From Arthrobacter sp. (lineage in GTDB: Bacteria; Actinomycetota; Actinomycetes; Actinomycetales; Micrococcaceae): 54,761 nt of DNA. This document shows, one piece after another, positions 42,652 through 51,131 of the stretch (positions within the stretch are counted from its first letter, which is position 1; each line of letters begins with the position of its first letter). Below the pieces are notes generated by a model that was given only the letters and a program-made list of their open reading frames with translations, was not told the DNA's origin and made no database searches. The stretch lies in the NCBI GenBank assembly GCA_026393275.1, contig JAPLAM010000093.1:1-54761 (forward strand), in the 5' to 3' direction. The position numbers were made by a program, and so were the translations under genes.

Positions 42652-42657
42652 TACAGT
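42652..42657 (+). promoter_or_regulatory. -10 element (TACAGT), leaderless start
   Basis: TACAGT then GCTGGC then ATG 42664: the six-base spacing is the same as for other leaderless genes here. The lipoprotein gene therefore probably has its own promoter separate from the znu operon. Confidence 0.5.
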
Positions 42658-42663
42658 GCTGGC

Positions 42664-43605
42664 ATGGGGGATCAACTCAAGAACGTGCTGCGCCGCGGCG
42701 TGGGCGCGGCGGCGCTCGTGCTGCTGTTGGCGGCGTCTGCCTGCAGGGCCGAACCGCGTCAGCCGGATCTGTCCACGCGTGAGGAGTTTGCCCGGAGCGT
42801 CATGGCCGCGGCCGTGTCAGGCTCAGTGGAGCGGGTTGAGGGCCTGGTCGATCCTGTGTTCAGCAATGCCCGGCCCGAGGCCGAGCAGCTGGTCGACTCC
42901 ACCCGCGGCTGGACCCCGGGCTCGTGGCAGCTCTACCTCAGCAACGACTTCCCGGAGATGGCCAACGTCACCGCCTCGCAGAACGGACAGGCACCCACGG
43001 TCCACTACGCCATCTCGTGGAGCCACGAGCGCTGGACACTCGTGATGGGCGAGCCGAAGAACCCGCCGAGCGGGAGCGCAAAACCCATCGGCCCGGGCGC
43101 GAAACCCACCGGTCCCAGCGCCGACCCGAAGGTCGTGGCGGGAGCGTCCAGCGTGCCGGCGACGTCGACGTCGACGTCGACACCGGCGCCCGCGGCGTGT
43201 CCGACCCGCCTGGCCGGAGCCGGTGTATCACCTGTACCGGCTTACGGCGCCGTTGCACTGACCTGCCGCACCTTTACCTCAACGTCGGGCTACGCGCGCG
43301 GCCGGAACATGTACTGGCTGACGGCAGCGCCGCTGCATCTTGGCTTCGACCGGATGAACGGCGCGTTGACCATGGTGGTCCGGATGCCGTGCGGCGTGCT
43401 CAACGTGCCCGTCGCGGTGGACGATTTCGGGCTGGTCCCCGACCCTGCCCGGATGGCGGAGTCGGCGGACGGCTGTGCCGGCCCGGACGCGGAGCACCGA
43501 AGCTGGACCAGCGCCTATTTCAAGGAAGCCGTCGTCTACCATCTCGACTCCTCGGAGCTGGTACTCACCAGCCAACTCGGCCAGATCCGGTTCAAGCAGG
43601 ACTGA
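42664..43605 (+). CDS. Lipoprotein with C-terminal META (HslJ-like) domain
   Basis: 313 residues from ATG 42664. Lipobox LAASAC (Cys27). The N-terminal domain (about 35-130) is of unknown type. A Pro/Ser/Thr linker follows, with a (ACG TCG) run encoding TSTSTST. The C-terminal domain (about 225-313) has PCGVLNVPVAVDDFGLVPDP and a beta-rich ending typical of META/HslJ domains, with Cys residues that may pair. Role unknown. It lies after znuB and converges with zur. Confidence 0.8.
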   Translation: MGDQLKNVLRRGVGAAALVLLLAASACRAEPRQPDLSTREEFARSVMAAAVSGSVERVEGLVDPVFSNARPEAEQLVDSTRGWTPGSWQLYLSNDFPEMANVTASQNGQAPTVHYAISWSHERWTLVMGEPKNPPSGSAKPIGPGAKPTGPSADPKVVAGASSVPATSTSTSTPAPAACPTRLAGAGVSPVPAYGAVALTCRTFTSTSGYARGRNMYWLTAAPLHLGFDRMNGALTMVVRMPCGVLNVPVAVDDFGLVPDPARMAESADGCAGPDAEHRSWTSAYFKEAVVYHLDSSELVLTSQLGQIRFKQD

Positions 43606-43618
43606 GCCCCAAGTTTCG

Positions 43619-44113
43619 CTACCGTGCGGCCTGCAGCGCCGTGCACTCGGGGCACAGCCCGAAGATTTCGACGGTGTGCTCGACGGCGGTGAAGCCGTGC
43701 TCGCTGGCGATCCGCGCCGCCCAGGCCTCGACCGACGGCGCTTCGACCTCGACCGCCTTGCCGCAGTTTCGGCACAGCAGGTGATGGTGGTGCCCGGTGA
43801 CGGCGCAGCGCCGGTAGACCACTTCGCCGTCGGCGTTGCGCAGCACATCCACCAGGCCGTCGTCGGCGAGGGACTGCAGGATCCGGTAGGACGTGGCAAG
43901 GGAAACGGAACTGCCGCGCTCCTGCAGGATGCGGTGCAACTCCTGGGTACTGACGAAGTCGTCCAACTCATCGAGGGCGGCGCTGACCGCCAGCCGCTGC
44001 TTCGTGACGCGCTGTTCCTTGCCCGGCAGTTCCTTGCCAGCAAGCTGTTCCTTGGTGCCGGCGACGGCCTCGGCCGGCGCTTCGCTGCCGCCGGTAGTGG
44101 CGCCCTGGGACAT
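43619..44113 (-). CDS. zur: Fur-family regulator, probably Zur
   Basis: 164 residues from ATG 44113. An N-terminal extension of about 35 residues rich in Glu/Gly/Lys precedes the winged helix (TKQRLAVSAALDELDDFVSTQELHRIL and the recognition part VSLATSYRILQSL). Metal ligands: HHHHLLCRNCG, the His run with the first CxxC, and FGLCPEC, the second CxxC. Location behind znuABC and the Zur-type palindrome upstream of znuA support zinc uptake regulation. Confidence 0.88.
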   Translation of the reverse strand: MSQGATTGGSEAPAEAVAGTKEQLAGKELPGKEQRVTKQRLAVSAALDELDDFVSTQELHRILQERGSSVSLATSYRILQSLADDGLVDVLRNADGEVVYRRCAVTGHHHHLLCRNCGKAVEVEAPSVEAWAARIASEHGFTAVEHTVEIFGLCPECTALQAAR

Positions 44114-44208
44114 GGGGAGAACTCGCTTCGCTGGGGGTCATGCTGCGGGAAGGGGCAGGGTCCCAGATTACCAGCCGGGCACCGTGGACACCGCGTCGGA
44201 GGGCGCCC

Positions 44209-44214
44209 TAGGCT
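44209..44214 (+). promoter_or_regulatory. -10 element (TAGGCT), leaderless start
   Basis: TAGGCT, then GGCCGG, then ATG 44221; six-base spacing and no ribosome binding site. Confidence 0.55.
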
Positions 44215-44220
44215 GGCCGG

Positions 44221-44877
44221 ATGAAGCTGACGAAATTCACCCACGCCTGCATCCGCCTCGAAAAGGACGGACGGGTGCTGGTGCTGGACCCGGGAACGTT
44301 TTCCGAGACCGAGCGGGCACTCGCCGGTGCGGCCGCCGTGCTGATCACCCATGAGCACGCGGACCACATCGACGTCGACGCCGTCTCCGGCGCCTTGCTG
44401 GCCAACCAGGAGTTGGAGCTCTACGCTCCCGACGGCGTGGCGGCACAGCTGCGCGAAAAGGCACCCGCGGCCGCCGGGCGGATCCACACGGTGGCCGCCG
44501 GCGACACCTTCGAGGCGGCCGGCTTCGCCATCCGGAGCTTCGGCGGCCAGCACGCCCTCATCCATCCGCAGATCCCCGTAGTCGCCAACGTGGGCTATCT
44601 GGTGGACGCCAACGTCTACCACCCCGGGGATTCCTTCGCGATCCCGGACGGCATCGACGTGCAAACCCTGCTGGTCCCGATCCACGCCCCGTGGAACAAG
44701 GTGGGCGAAGTAGTGGACTTTGTGATTGGGGTCCGCGCGCCGCGGGCCTTCCCGATCCACGACGCCCTGCTGAACGACATGGGACGCGGCCTCGTCGAGG
44801 CGCACGTAACCCGGATCGGCGCGAGGTACGGCACGGAGTACCGGCACCTTTCCAGCGGCGAATCGGTGGAGGTGTAG
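44221..44877 (+). CDS. MBL-fold metal-dependent hydrolase (UlaG-like)
   Basis: 218 residues. Metallo-beta-lactamase fold: THACIRLEKDGRVLVLDPG at the start, ITHEHADHID (the HxHxDH metal motif), FGGQHALIHP, and a final His in FPIHDALLND. It resembles small cytoplasmic UlaG-like hydrolases; the substrate is unknown. Its stop codon abuts the stop of the converging cds1-like gene, with no bases between. Confidence 0.87.
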   Translation: MKLTKFTHACIRLEKDGRVLVLDPGTFSETERALAGAAAVLITHEHADHIDVDAVSGALLANQELELYAPDGVAAQLREKAPAAAGRIHTVAAGDTFEAAGFAIRSFGGQHALIHPQIPVVANVGYLVDANVYHPGDSFAIPDGIDVQTLLVPIHAPWNKVGEVVDFVIGVRAPRAFPIHDALLNDMGRGLVEAHVTRIGARYGTEYRHLSSGESVEV

Positions 44878-45972
44878 CTAGGCCGGCCAGACCCCGCTGG
44901 CAAAGAACTCGCGGATGGTGTCCTCGTGCGGGGCCGGATCAAGCCCCTGCGACTCCAGCCACTCGGGGCTGTAATAGTTGCCGGAATAGCGGTCGCCGGC
45001 GTCGCACATCAGCGAGACGACGCTCCCGCGGCGCCCTTCGGCGATCATGCCGGCGATGAGCTGCCACACACCCCAAAGGTTGGTGCCCGTGGACGGGCCG
45101 GCATGCAGCCCGGCGTGCTCGCGCAGGTGGCGCATCGCGGCCACCGAGGCGGCGTCCGGGACCTGGATCATGTGGTCGATCACGGACGGGACGAAGCTCG
45201 GCTCCAGCCGGGGCCGGCCGATTCCCTCGATCCGGGAGGGCAGGGCGGTGGTGTGCGGCGCCGCGCTGCCCTCCCGGCTGGCCAGCCAGCCCGGAAAGAA
45301 CGCGGAATTCTCCGGATCGACGACGGCGAGTCCGGTGTCGTGGCGCTGGTAGCGGAGGTAGCGGCCGATCGTGGCGCTGGTCCCGCCGGTGCCGGCCCCC
45401 ACCACGATCCAGTGCGGGACCGGGTGCTCTTCGAGCGCCAGCTGGCCGAAGATGGACTCGGCGATGTTGTTGTTGCCGCGCCAGTCGGTGGCCCGCTCGG
45501 CGTAGGTGAACTGGTCCATGTAGTGGCCGCCGGTGCTGCGGGCCAGGTCCTCGGCGGCCGCGTAGACCTCGGAAGCGTGGTCCACCAGGTGGCAGGTGCC
45601 GCCGTATTCTTCGATCAGGGCGATCTTCTCGCGGCTGGTGGTCCGGGTCATCACGGCGATGAACGGCACTCCGAGCCGTTGGGCAAAATAGGCCTCGGAG
45701 ACGGCCGTGCTGCCGCTGGACGCTTCCACGATGGTGGTGCCCTCGCGGATCCAGCCGTTAACCAGCCCGAAGAGAAACAGCGAACGGGCCAGCCGGTGCT
45801 TGAGGCTGCCCGTGCGGTGCGTCGATTCGTCCTTGAGATACAGCTGGACGCCCCAGCGCTCCGGCAGGGGCACCGAATGGAGATGGGTGTCGGCTGATCT
45901 GTTGTTCTCGGCCTTGATCCTGCGGATGGCTTCGTCGGCCCAAACCCGGTCCTGCTGGCGCACATTTGTCAC
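44878..45972 (-). CDS. cds1: PLP-dependent cysteine desulfhydrase, Cds1-like
   Basis: 364 residues from GTG 45972. Cysteine-synthase fold (type II PLP): [16 protein letters not shown] has the Schiff-base Lys in the form seen in actinobacterial Cds1 (Rv3684-like), [13 protein letters not shown] binds the substrate carboxylate, and [16 protein letters not shown] binds the PLP phosphate. Cds1 converts L-cysteine to H2S, pyruvate and ammonia. The family also includes cysteine synthases, so the reaction is inferred from overall similarity. Leaderless: TAGGCT six bases before the GTG. Divergent from a rhodanese gene. Confidence 0.82.
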   Translation of the reverse strand: MTNVRQQDRVWADEAIRRIKAENNRSADTHLHSVPLPERWGVQLYLKDESTHRTGSLKHRLARSLFLFGLVNGWIREGTTIVEASSGSTAVSEAYFAQRLGVPFIAVMTRTTSREKIALIEEYGGTCHLVDHASEVYAAAEDLARSTGGHYMDQFTYAERATDWRGNNNIAESIFGQLALEEHPVPHWIVVGAGTGGTSATIGRYLRYQRHDTGLAVVDPENSAFFPGWLASREGSAAPHTTALPSRIEGIGRPRLEPSFVPSVIDHMIQVPDAASVAAMRHLREHAGLHAGPSTGTNLWGVWQLIAGMIAEGRRGSVVSLMCDAGDRYSGNYYSPEWLESQGLDPAPHEDTIREFFASGVWPA

Positions 45973-45978
45973 CGCACC

Positions 45979-46014
45979 AGCCTACCCGCGGCGGTGCATG
46001 TGCACCGTTAGAGT
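45979..46014. promoter_or_regulatory. Divergent leaderless promoters with a shared 16-bp palindrome
   Basis: The 48-bp gap holds -10 TAGGCT for cds1 (reverse, 45979-45984) and -10 TAGAGT for the rhodanese (forward, 46009-46014), each exactly six bases from its start codon. Between them lies CGGTGCATGTGCACCG (45992-46007), with perfect 7-bp arms around TG, covering the cds1 -35 and the rhodanese spacer. A single regulator could control both genes. Confidence 0.6.
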
Positions 46015-46020
46015 GGGCGG

Positions 46021-46902
46021 ATGGACACCCTTATGACTGTTGCGGAACTCAAGGACCGGATCGACACCGGCGCGCGGACGGTGCTGCTGGACGTTCGCTG
46101 GGCGCTCGGTGACCCGCACGGCAGGGCGCACTATTTGGAGGGGCACCTCCCCGGGGCGGTTTTCGTGGACCTCGCGGCCGAACTTGCCGGCCCGGCGGAT
46201 CCCAGCCGGGGCCGCCACCCGCTTCCTCCGCTGGGGCAGTTCCAGCAGTCCGCACGCTCCTGGGGAATCCGGAACGATGACGTGGTGGTGGCGTACGACG
46301 ACAGCGGTAACCTCGCCGCCGCCAGACTGTGGTGGATGCTGCGCGATGCGGGGTTCCCCGCGGTCAGCCTGCTCGACGGCGGCTTGGCAGCCTGGCGTGC
46401 CGCCGGCTTCGACGTCGACAGCGGCGAGGTGGGCGTGGAACACGGTGACGTCGTCCTGGCGGAAGGGTCCATGCCGGTGGTTGGTGCTGCCGAGGCAGCC
46501 ACCTGGTCCGGCAGGGGTGTCCTCCTGGATGCCCGTGCCGGCGAACGGTACCGCGGCGAGATCGAACCAGTGGACCCGCGCGCCGGGCACATCCCTGGTG
46601 CCGTCAGTGCCCCCACCACCGCGAACCTGGCCGATGACGGCCGGTTCCTCCCCGCGGCGACACTGCGCGAACGCTTCGCCGGCCTCGGCGTGCAGGCCGG
46701 GCTGCCGACAGCCGTGTACTGCGGTTCCGGGGTGACCGCCGCGCATGAGATCGCAGCCCTGGAGATCGCCGGGTTTCCTGCCGCACTGTACCCGGGGTCG
46801 TTTTCAGAATGGTCCAACAACGCCGCCAATCCCGTCGTGACCGGCGCTGCTCCCGAGGGGGACGGGTCCGGGGGCGGACGTCCGGAGGGGAGCGCACCCT
46901 AG
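46021..46902 (+). CDS. Thiosulfate/3-mercaptopyruvate sulfurtransferase (rhodanese)
   Basis: 293 residues from ATG 46021. Two tandem rhodanese domains: the inactive N-terminal one ([25 protein letters not shown], residues about 5-125) and the catalytic one (about 150-275) with the active-site loop [11 protein letters not shown], which carries the Cys. It moves sulfane sulfur from thiosulfate or mercaptopyruvate to an acceptor. The loop CGSGVTA is commonly seen in 3-mercaptopyruvate sulfurtransferases. Paired divergently with a cysteine desulfhydrase gene, so it may share control in cysteine sulfur handling. Its last 300 bases are overlapped by the frame of the next gene on the other strand. 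Confidence 0.9.
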   Translation: MDTLMTVAELKDRIDTGARTVLLDVRWALGDPHGRAHYLEGHLPGAVFVDLAAELAGPADPSRGRHPLPPLGQFQQSARSWGIRNDDVVVAYDDSGNLAAARLWWMLRDAGFPAVSLLDGGLAAWRAAGFDVDSGEVGVEHGDVVLAEGSMPVVGAAEAATWSGRGVLLDARAGERYRGEIEPVDPRAGHIPGAVSAPTTANLADDGRFLPAATLRERFAGLGVQAGLPTAVYCGSGVTAAHEIAALEIAGFPAALYPGSFSEWSNNAANPVVTGAAPEGDGSGGGRPEGSAP

Positions 46903-48349
46903 GCCGCGGGCCTCGCTGCCGGTCGTTTGCCCATCGCCAGCTTGCCCGATGTCTTAATTTCCGCTGGCGTTTCGGCCCGTCAGGCGGCGCCAGCTGATCA
47001 GCCGCTTCGCCCCGCCCGACCCATCGTGGAGACGGCCGTTCGGCGCCAGTTCCGGGGAGGGGTGGTGCGGTGGAGTGGTAGGTGTGGCCGGTGGGGGTGG
47101 TGAGTTGGAGCAAGTGTCTGGGTCCCGGGCGGGGTTGGGCGGTCCAGCCGGGGGTTTCTTTGGTGTGGTTGCAGGCTTCGCAGAGTCCGGCGCCGTTGCT
47201 GGTGGTGGTGGTGCCGCCGTTGTGCCAGGCCACGATGTGGTCGAGGTGCCGGATGGGGGCGTCGCAGTAGGGGGTCCGGCAGGTGTGGTCACGGGTCTGG
47301 ATGAACCGGCGCAGCCCGGTTGGGAAGATCCGGGCGCGGGAGTCCATGCCGACCAGGTCGCCGGTGCCCGGGGCGGTGTAGAGCCGGCGGAGCCAGGTCC
47401 TGAGGGCCGGTTCGTCACTAGTGCCGCCGATGCCCGCGTCGCGGAGGAGGGTCCGGGCCCGGCCGGCGGGGACGATGCCGTAGCCGGGGAGCCGGGCGGG
47501 TTCGCTGTTGGCCTGGAAGAGGGCGCGGTCGGTCATGACGAGTTGTATTTCGATGCCGCTGATCCCGCCGGGCGTCCCGGTCGTGCGTTCGACCAGGGCG
47601 TCGGCGACCAGGTGGCCCCGTGTGCGGTCGTCCCCGGCGGACCGTGAAGCGTCGGCGTGCCGGGTGAGGGCGGCGTGCACGGCGACGCCGGCCGCGACCG
47701 GGAGCAGGGCGGTGAGGTAGCACATGGTGTCTGGGGCCGGACGGAGACCGACGTGGCGTTCGGCCTCGGCGTGGGCGGCCCGCTGGGTGACGGAGCGCGG
47801 GTCACGCCGGTAGGCGGCGGCGCGGGTCGCGGCCACGATGGCACGGTCGCCGGTCCCGGTGAATGTCCCGTCGTCGGGGGCAAGCTCTTCATCGCCGCCG
47901 GCCCGGTCGGCGGCGGACAGGCAGGCGGTCTCGCGGACCAGGAGCGTCGCGCGCCATTCGTTGAGCTGCCCGGTCTCGAGGGCGGCGAGGGTACGGGGCA
48001 TTTCGGTGACGAGGGCCTTCGCGAGGCCCAGGAGCCGTCCGCCCCGGGTGGGGGATTCGCGCCGGGCCAGGGCGAGCTGCGCCCCGATACCGGTCCCCAG
48101 CTGCTCGGCGGGGATCCCGGCGTCGGCTTGTTCACGGCGCTGGGCCAGGTCGAAGGCGACGGCATGCCGGGCCTGGCGGGCGGCCAGCGCGGACTTCAGA
48201 TCCTCCAGCTCGCGTGTTTCGTCGATGAGGCCGGCGGGACTGGCCGGGCACGGAAGCCCGGCCAGGACCCGGGCCAAGTCGGAGACCGTCACGGCAGGTG
48301 CCGCTGCCGGGTGGGCCGAAACCATGTCGAACGCCTGAATGACCTCCAT
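46604..48349 (-). CDS. DUF222/HNH endonuclease-domain protein (13E12 family), 3' end abnormal
   Basis: The frame from ATG 48349 is 581 codons. An N-terminal DUF222 region (about 1-300) is followed by the HNH nuclease core: [39 protein letters not shown] (about 355-405). Normal members end soon after the [12 protein letters not shown] segment (about residue 430). Here the frame continues for about 150 codons of Arg/Pro-rich sequence, the last 300 bases antisense to the rhodanese gene. A shift of frame near 47055 would instead end at 46954, with a tail [16 protein letters not shown]. So the 3' end is probably mutated or the true stop lies at 46954. DNA-cutting activity is assumed from the HNH motif. 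Confidence 0.75.
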   Translation of the reverse strand: MEVIQAFDMVSAHPAAAPAVTVSDLARVLAGLPCPASPAGLIDETRELEDLKSALAARQARHAVAFDLAQRREQADAGIPAEQLGTGIGAQLALARRESPTRGGRLLGLAKALVTEMPRTLAALETGQLNEWRATLLVRETACLSAADRAGGDEELAPDDGTFTGTGDRAIVAATRAAAYRRDPRSVTQRAAHAEAERHVGLRPAPDTMCYLTALLPVAAGVAVHAALTRHADASRSAGDDRTRGHLVADALVERTTGTPGGISGIEIQLVMTDRALFQANSEPARLPGYGIVPAGRARTLLRDAGIGGTSDEPALRTWLRRLYTAPGTGDLVGMDSRARIFPTGLRRFIQTRDHTCRTPYCDAPIRHLDHIVAWHNGGTTTTSNGAGLCEACNHTKETPGWTAQPRPGPRHLLQLTTPTGHTYHSTAPPLPGTGAERPSPRWVGRGEAADQLAPPDGPKRQRKLRHRASWRWANDRQRGPRPRVRSPPDVRPRTRPPREQRRSRRDWRRCWTILKTTPGTVRQETRRSPGLRSHARRSPRNRSTRLSAARPARRGRRSVRAVSPRGGTGRHRPGSRWWGH

Positions 48350-48386
48350 GTTTCAAGTGTCCCTGCGGGCTATGACATTAATGGCT
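48345..48386 (-). repeat. 42-bp start-region repeat, copy before the HNH gene
   Basis: On the reverse strand AGCCATTAATGTCA is followed by ACTTGAAACATGGA, which contains the HNH start codon. It is about three-quarters identical, without gaps, to 48681-48722. Confidence 0.7.
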
Positions 48387-48685
48387 CGGCTGAGTCGTTC
48401 CAAGGCTTTGGGAGGCACCGGGCCCCCTTCAGGGCCGGACACAACGCCCCGAACGCTGCCGAGGATCACGGCTACCTCAAGACGGGTCCGCACGGTGGCC
48501 AGCGCAGAGCCGAACTCGCAAAGCCGACGGTCCAGTCCGGCGGTTACGGCAGGGTCCTGCGCCTTATGAACATCCAGGAGCGTACGGTCGCACAACGCGA
48601 GCACGTTCCGGAGTTCCTCGTTGCCGCGCCCGACTACCGATGAAGCCGCTGATGAAGCGACGTCTCGCCGCTGCTTGCCGTCCAT
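48353..48685 (-). CDS. Hypothetical protein of 110 residues upstream of the HNH gene
   Basis: ATG 48685 to TGA 48353, three bases before the HNH start. Predicted mostly helical, mildly basic, no signal peptide, with two Cys. Not a family I recognise. Its start region (48681-48722) resembles that of the HNH gene. It might be a small partner gene or a remnant of a former tandem gene; coding status is moderately supported by the tight coupling. Confidence 0.55.
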   Translation of the reverse strand: MDGKQRRDVASSAASSVVGRGNEELRNVLALCDRTLLDVHKAQDPAVTAGLDRRLCEFGSALATVRTRLEVAVILGSVRGVVSGPEGGPVPPKALERLSRAINVIARRDT

Positions 48686-48722
48686 GCATCAAGTCTCGTC
48701 GAGGGGTCTGACAATAATGGCT
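48681..48722 (-). repeat. 42-bp start-region repeat, copy before the 110-residue gene
   Basis: On the reverse strand AGCCATTATTGTCA, then ACTTGATGCATGGA with the start codon. Ungapped match of about 32 of 42 bases with the copy at 48345-48386. Confidence 0.7.
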
Positions 48723-48764
48723 GGCCCACCCCGGCGTACTCCCGCTAGCCGACCGCAGCCGGGC

Positions 48765-49433
48765 TTAGTGAACCGGCTCCAGCGCAAGTTTCAGGCCAAA
48801 GCCGACCAGGACGGTGCCGGTGATCCTGTCGATTGTCCGGATGCTGCGCGCCCCTTTCAGCCATTTGGAAAGGAAACCGGTGGCAAAGATCAAAGCGCTG
48901 AACCAGATCATGGCCAGCATGCAGTGCACGCCGGCCAGCAACATCCCCATCAGCAGGGGAGAGGTTCCGGAGGGGATGAACTGGGGAATCGTGGCGATGT
49001 AGAAGACGCCGACTTTCGGGTTGAGCAGGTTGGTTCCAGCTCCCGTCAGCCAACCCCTCAACAGCTGATGTCCCGCCGGGTTGACCACCTGAACCCCGGT
49101 TACATGCGCCCCGACTTCCGGCTGCGTCGGTGCCTCGCGGTGTCGCCAACTCTTCCAGAGCAGGGAGCCGCCCAGCCAGACCATGTACGCCGCACCGGCC
49201 AGCGTCAGGAGTCGATAGGCGACTTCGGAGGCCGCCAGCAATGCTGAGACTCCGACCGCCGCGGCAATGCCCCACACCATGGCGCCGGTGTTGATGCCCA
49301 GGGATGTGGCAAAGGCGAAGCCCCGGGATCTGGAGATGGACGAACGCAGCACCAAGGCCGTGTCGAGGCCCGGCGCCAGGGTCAGTAGTCCCGCGACGAC
49401 GGCGAATGCGAGGAGGGCCTGATAGACGGTCAC
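48765..49433 (-). CDS. LysE/RhtB-type amino-acid exporter
   Basis: 222 residues from GTG 49433; TATCCT lies exactly six bases upstream (49440-49445), so the mRNA is probably leaderless. Five or six membrane helices. GLLTLAPGLDTALVLRSSISRSRGFAFATSLGINTGAMVWG is the family's N-terminal signature region, and TNLLNPKVGVFYIATIPQF is its second conserved stretch. Exports a small amino acid or derivative; substrate unknown. Divergent from the alcohol dehydrogenase gene. Confidence 0.87.
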   Translation of the reverse strand: MTVYQALLAFAVVAGLLTLAPGLDTALVLRSSISRSRGFAFATSLGINTGAMVWGIAAAVGVSALLAASEVAYRLLTLAGAAYMVWLGGSLLWKSWRHREAPTQPEVGAHVTGVQVVNPAGHQLLRGWLTGAGTNLLNPKVGVFYIATIPQFIPSGTSPLLMGMLLAGVHCMLAMIWFSALIFATGFLSKWLKGARSIRTIDRITGTVLVGFGLKLALEPVH

Positions 49434-49511
49434 CCTACAAGGATAGAACGGCGCCCGCCGACTAATTCCCCGCTCAAGCCCCGCCAAGTGGCCTAGTGCC
49501 CGGTCCCGGGG

Positions 49512-49517
49512 TAGCGT
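49512..49517 (+). promoter_or_regulatory. -10 element (TAGCGT), leaderless start of the alcohol dehydrogenase gene
   Basis: TAGCGT, then CGGACC, then ATG 49524: six-base spacing. Confidence 0.5.
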
Positions 49518-49523
49518 CGGACC

Positions 49524-50693
49524 ATGACCCCAGGACGCCCCGTACCGCCGCCCCTCGCCAAGCCGCTTCCCGACCTAAGCAACTCAAACGACGCCGGCAA
49601 TTCCACAACAACCGCCCCCACGCTCGCGGCCGCCTACGGCGCCACATCCAGCGACAGCGGCCTCGTCCCACTCACCGTCGCCCGGCGCGCACCCAAGGAC
49701 GACGACGTCGAGATCGCCATCGAGTTCTGCGGACTCTGCCACTCGGACGTGCACGCCACCCGCGGCGAGTGGGGCACCCAGAACTACCCCCTGGTCCCGG
49801 GACACGAAATTGTCGGCCGCGTCACCCAGGTGGGCTCGGCGGTTGACGACTTCGCTGTCGGTGAGCGCGTCGGCGTCGGCTGCCTGGTCGATTCCTGCCG
49901 CGAATGCGACAGCTGCCTCGACGGCCTGGAGCAGTACTGCGAAAACGGCGCAATCGGCACATACGGCGCCAGGGACCCCCGCAACGACGGCGCCATCACC
50001 CAGGGCGGCTACGCCACGTCGATCGTCGTGGACCGCAACTACGTCCTGCGGGTCCCGGAGGGCATGGACCCGGCCGCCGCGGCGCCCCTGCTCTGCGCCG
50101 GTATCACCACCTATTCCCCGCTGAACTACTTCGAGGTCGAGGAAGGCGACGCGGTCGGCGTCGTTGGCCTTGGCGGCCTCGGCCATATGGCGGTCAAGAT
50201 CGCCAAGGCCATGGGCGCGGAGGTCACCGTTTTCACGACGTCGGAGCGGAAGTTTGAAGCCGCCCGCGAGCTGGGCGCCGATCGAGTCGTCCTCTCCACG
50301 GACCCGTCCGCGATGGAGGATGCGGACCGCAGCATCGACGTCATCATCGATACCGTTGCCGCGCCGCACGACCTCAATCCGTACTTCCGCACCCTGCGCG
50401 TGGACGGTGCGCTGTTCCAGCTGGGCTTGCCCTCGGAAGCGATGCCGCCGGTCAACCCCGGTTCGCTGATCCGGCGCCGGATCGCGTACGCCGGGTCGCT
50501 GATCGGCGGAATCGCCGAGACCCAGGAGATGCTCGACTTTTGCGCCGAGCACGGCGTGGTGTCCGACGTCGAGGTGGTCCGCGCGGACCAGCTGAACGAG
50601 GCCTACGATCGCATGGTGGCCGGCGACGTGAAGTACCGTTTTGTCCTGGACGCCAGCACTCTGGGGTCCCCGGCAGAAAAGGCGGACGTATGA
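49524..50693 (+). CDS. Zinc-dependent NAD(P) alcohol dehydrogenase (YahK/CAD-like)
   Basis: 389 residues; the ATG at 49524 is supported by the leaderless -10. A polar N-terminal lead of about 35 residues is longer than in relatives. Medium-chain dehydrogenase: CGLCHSDVHATRGEWG (catalytic zinc Cys), VPGHEIVGRV (His/Glu), CRECDSCLDGLEQYC (structural zinc Cys set) and GLGGLGHMAVKIAKAMG (NAD(P) site). The pattern fits the YahK/cinnamyl-alcohol-dehydrogenase-like group that reduces aldehydes with NADPH. The stop overlaps the HIT gene. Confidence 0.9.
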   Translation: MTPGRPVPPPLAKPLPDLSNSNDAGNSTTTAPTLAAAYGATSSDSGLVPLTVARRAPKDDDVEIAIEFCGLCHSDVHATRGEWGTQNYPLVPGHEIVGRVTQVGSAVDDFAVGERVGVGCLVDSCRECDSCLDGLEQYCENGAIGTYGARDPRNDGAITQGGYATSIVVDRNYVLRVPEGMDPAAAAPLLCAGITTYSPLNYFEVEEGDAVGVVGLGGLGHMAVKIAKAMGAEVTVFTTSERKFEAARELGADRVVLSTDPSAMEDADRSIDVIIDTVAAPHDLNPYFRTLRVDGALFQLGLPSEAMPPVNPGSLIRRRIAYAGSLIGGIAETQEMLDFCAEHGVVSDVEVVRADQLNEAYDRMVAGDVKYRFVLDASTLGSPAEKADV

Positions 50694-51118
50694 GCACCCT
50701 GTTTACCAAGATCATTAACGGCGAGATCCCGGGCCGCTTCGTGTGGCGGGAGGACGACGTCGTCGCCTTCCTGACGACGGGGCCGCTGGCCGACGGGCAC
50801 ACGCTCGTGGTCCCCACCGAGGAAGTGGACCGCTGGACGGATGCCCCGCCGGAGGTGCTGGGCCGCGTGATGGAGGTGGCCCGCAAGATCGGCGCCGTCC
50901 AGGTGGAGGTGTTCGACGCCGCCCGGGCCGGACTGATTGTCGCCGGCTACGAAATCAACCACCTGCACGTGCACGTGTGGCCCTCCACGTCGATGGCGGA
51001 CTTTGATTTCGGCTCGGCGGACCAGCACCCGGACCCGGCCCGGCTGGACGCCAACGCGGACAAGCTTCGCGAAGGCCTCCGGGACGCCGGCCACGCGGAG
51101 CACGTACCCGAGGCCTAG
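50690..51118 (+). CDS. HIT-family nucleotide-binding protein
   Basis: 142 residues; the ATG at 50690 overlaps the preceding TGA (ATGA). Histidine-triad fold: FTKIINGEIPGRFVWREDDVVAFL at the start and HLHVHVWP, the HxHxHxx triad, near residue 85. Likely hydrolyses nucleoside phosphoramidates or dinucleotides. Co-transcribed with the alcohol dehydrogenase gene. Confidence 0.92.
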   Translation: MSTLFTKIINGEIPGRFVWREDDVVAFLTTGPLADGHTLVVPTEEVDRWTDAPPEVLGRVMEVARKIGAVQVEVFDAARAGLIVAGYEINHLHVHVWPSTSMADFDFGSADQHPDPARLDANADKLREGLRDAGHAEHVPEA

Positions 51119-51131
51119 CCTTGCCGACAAG

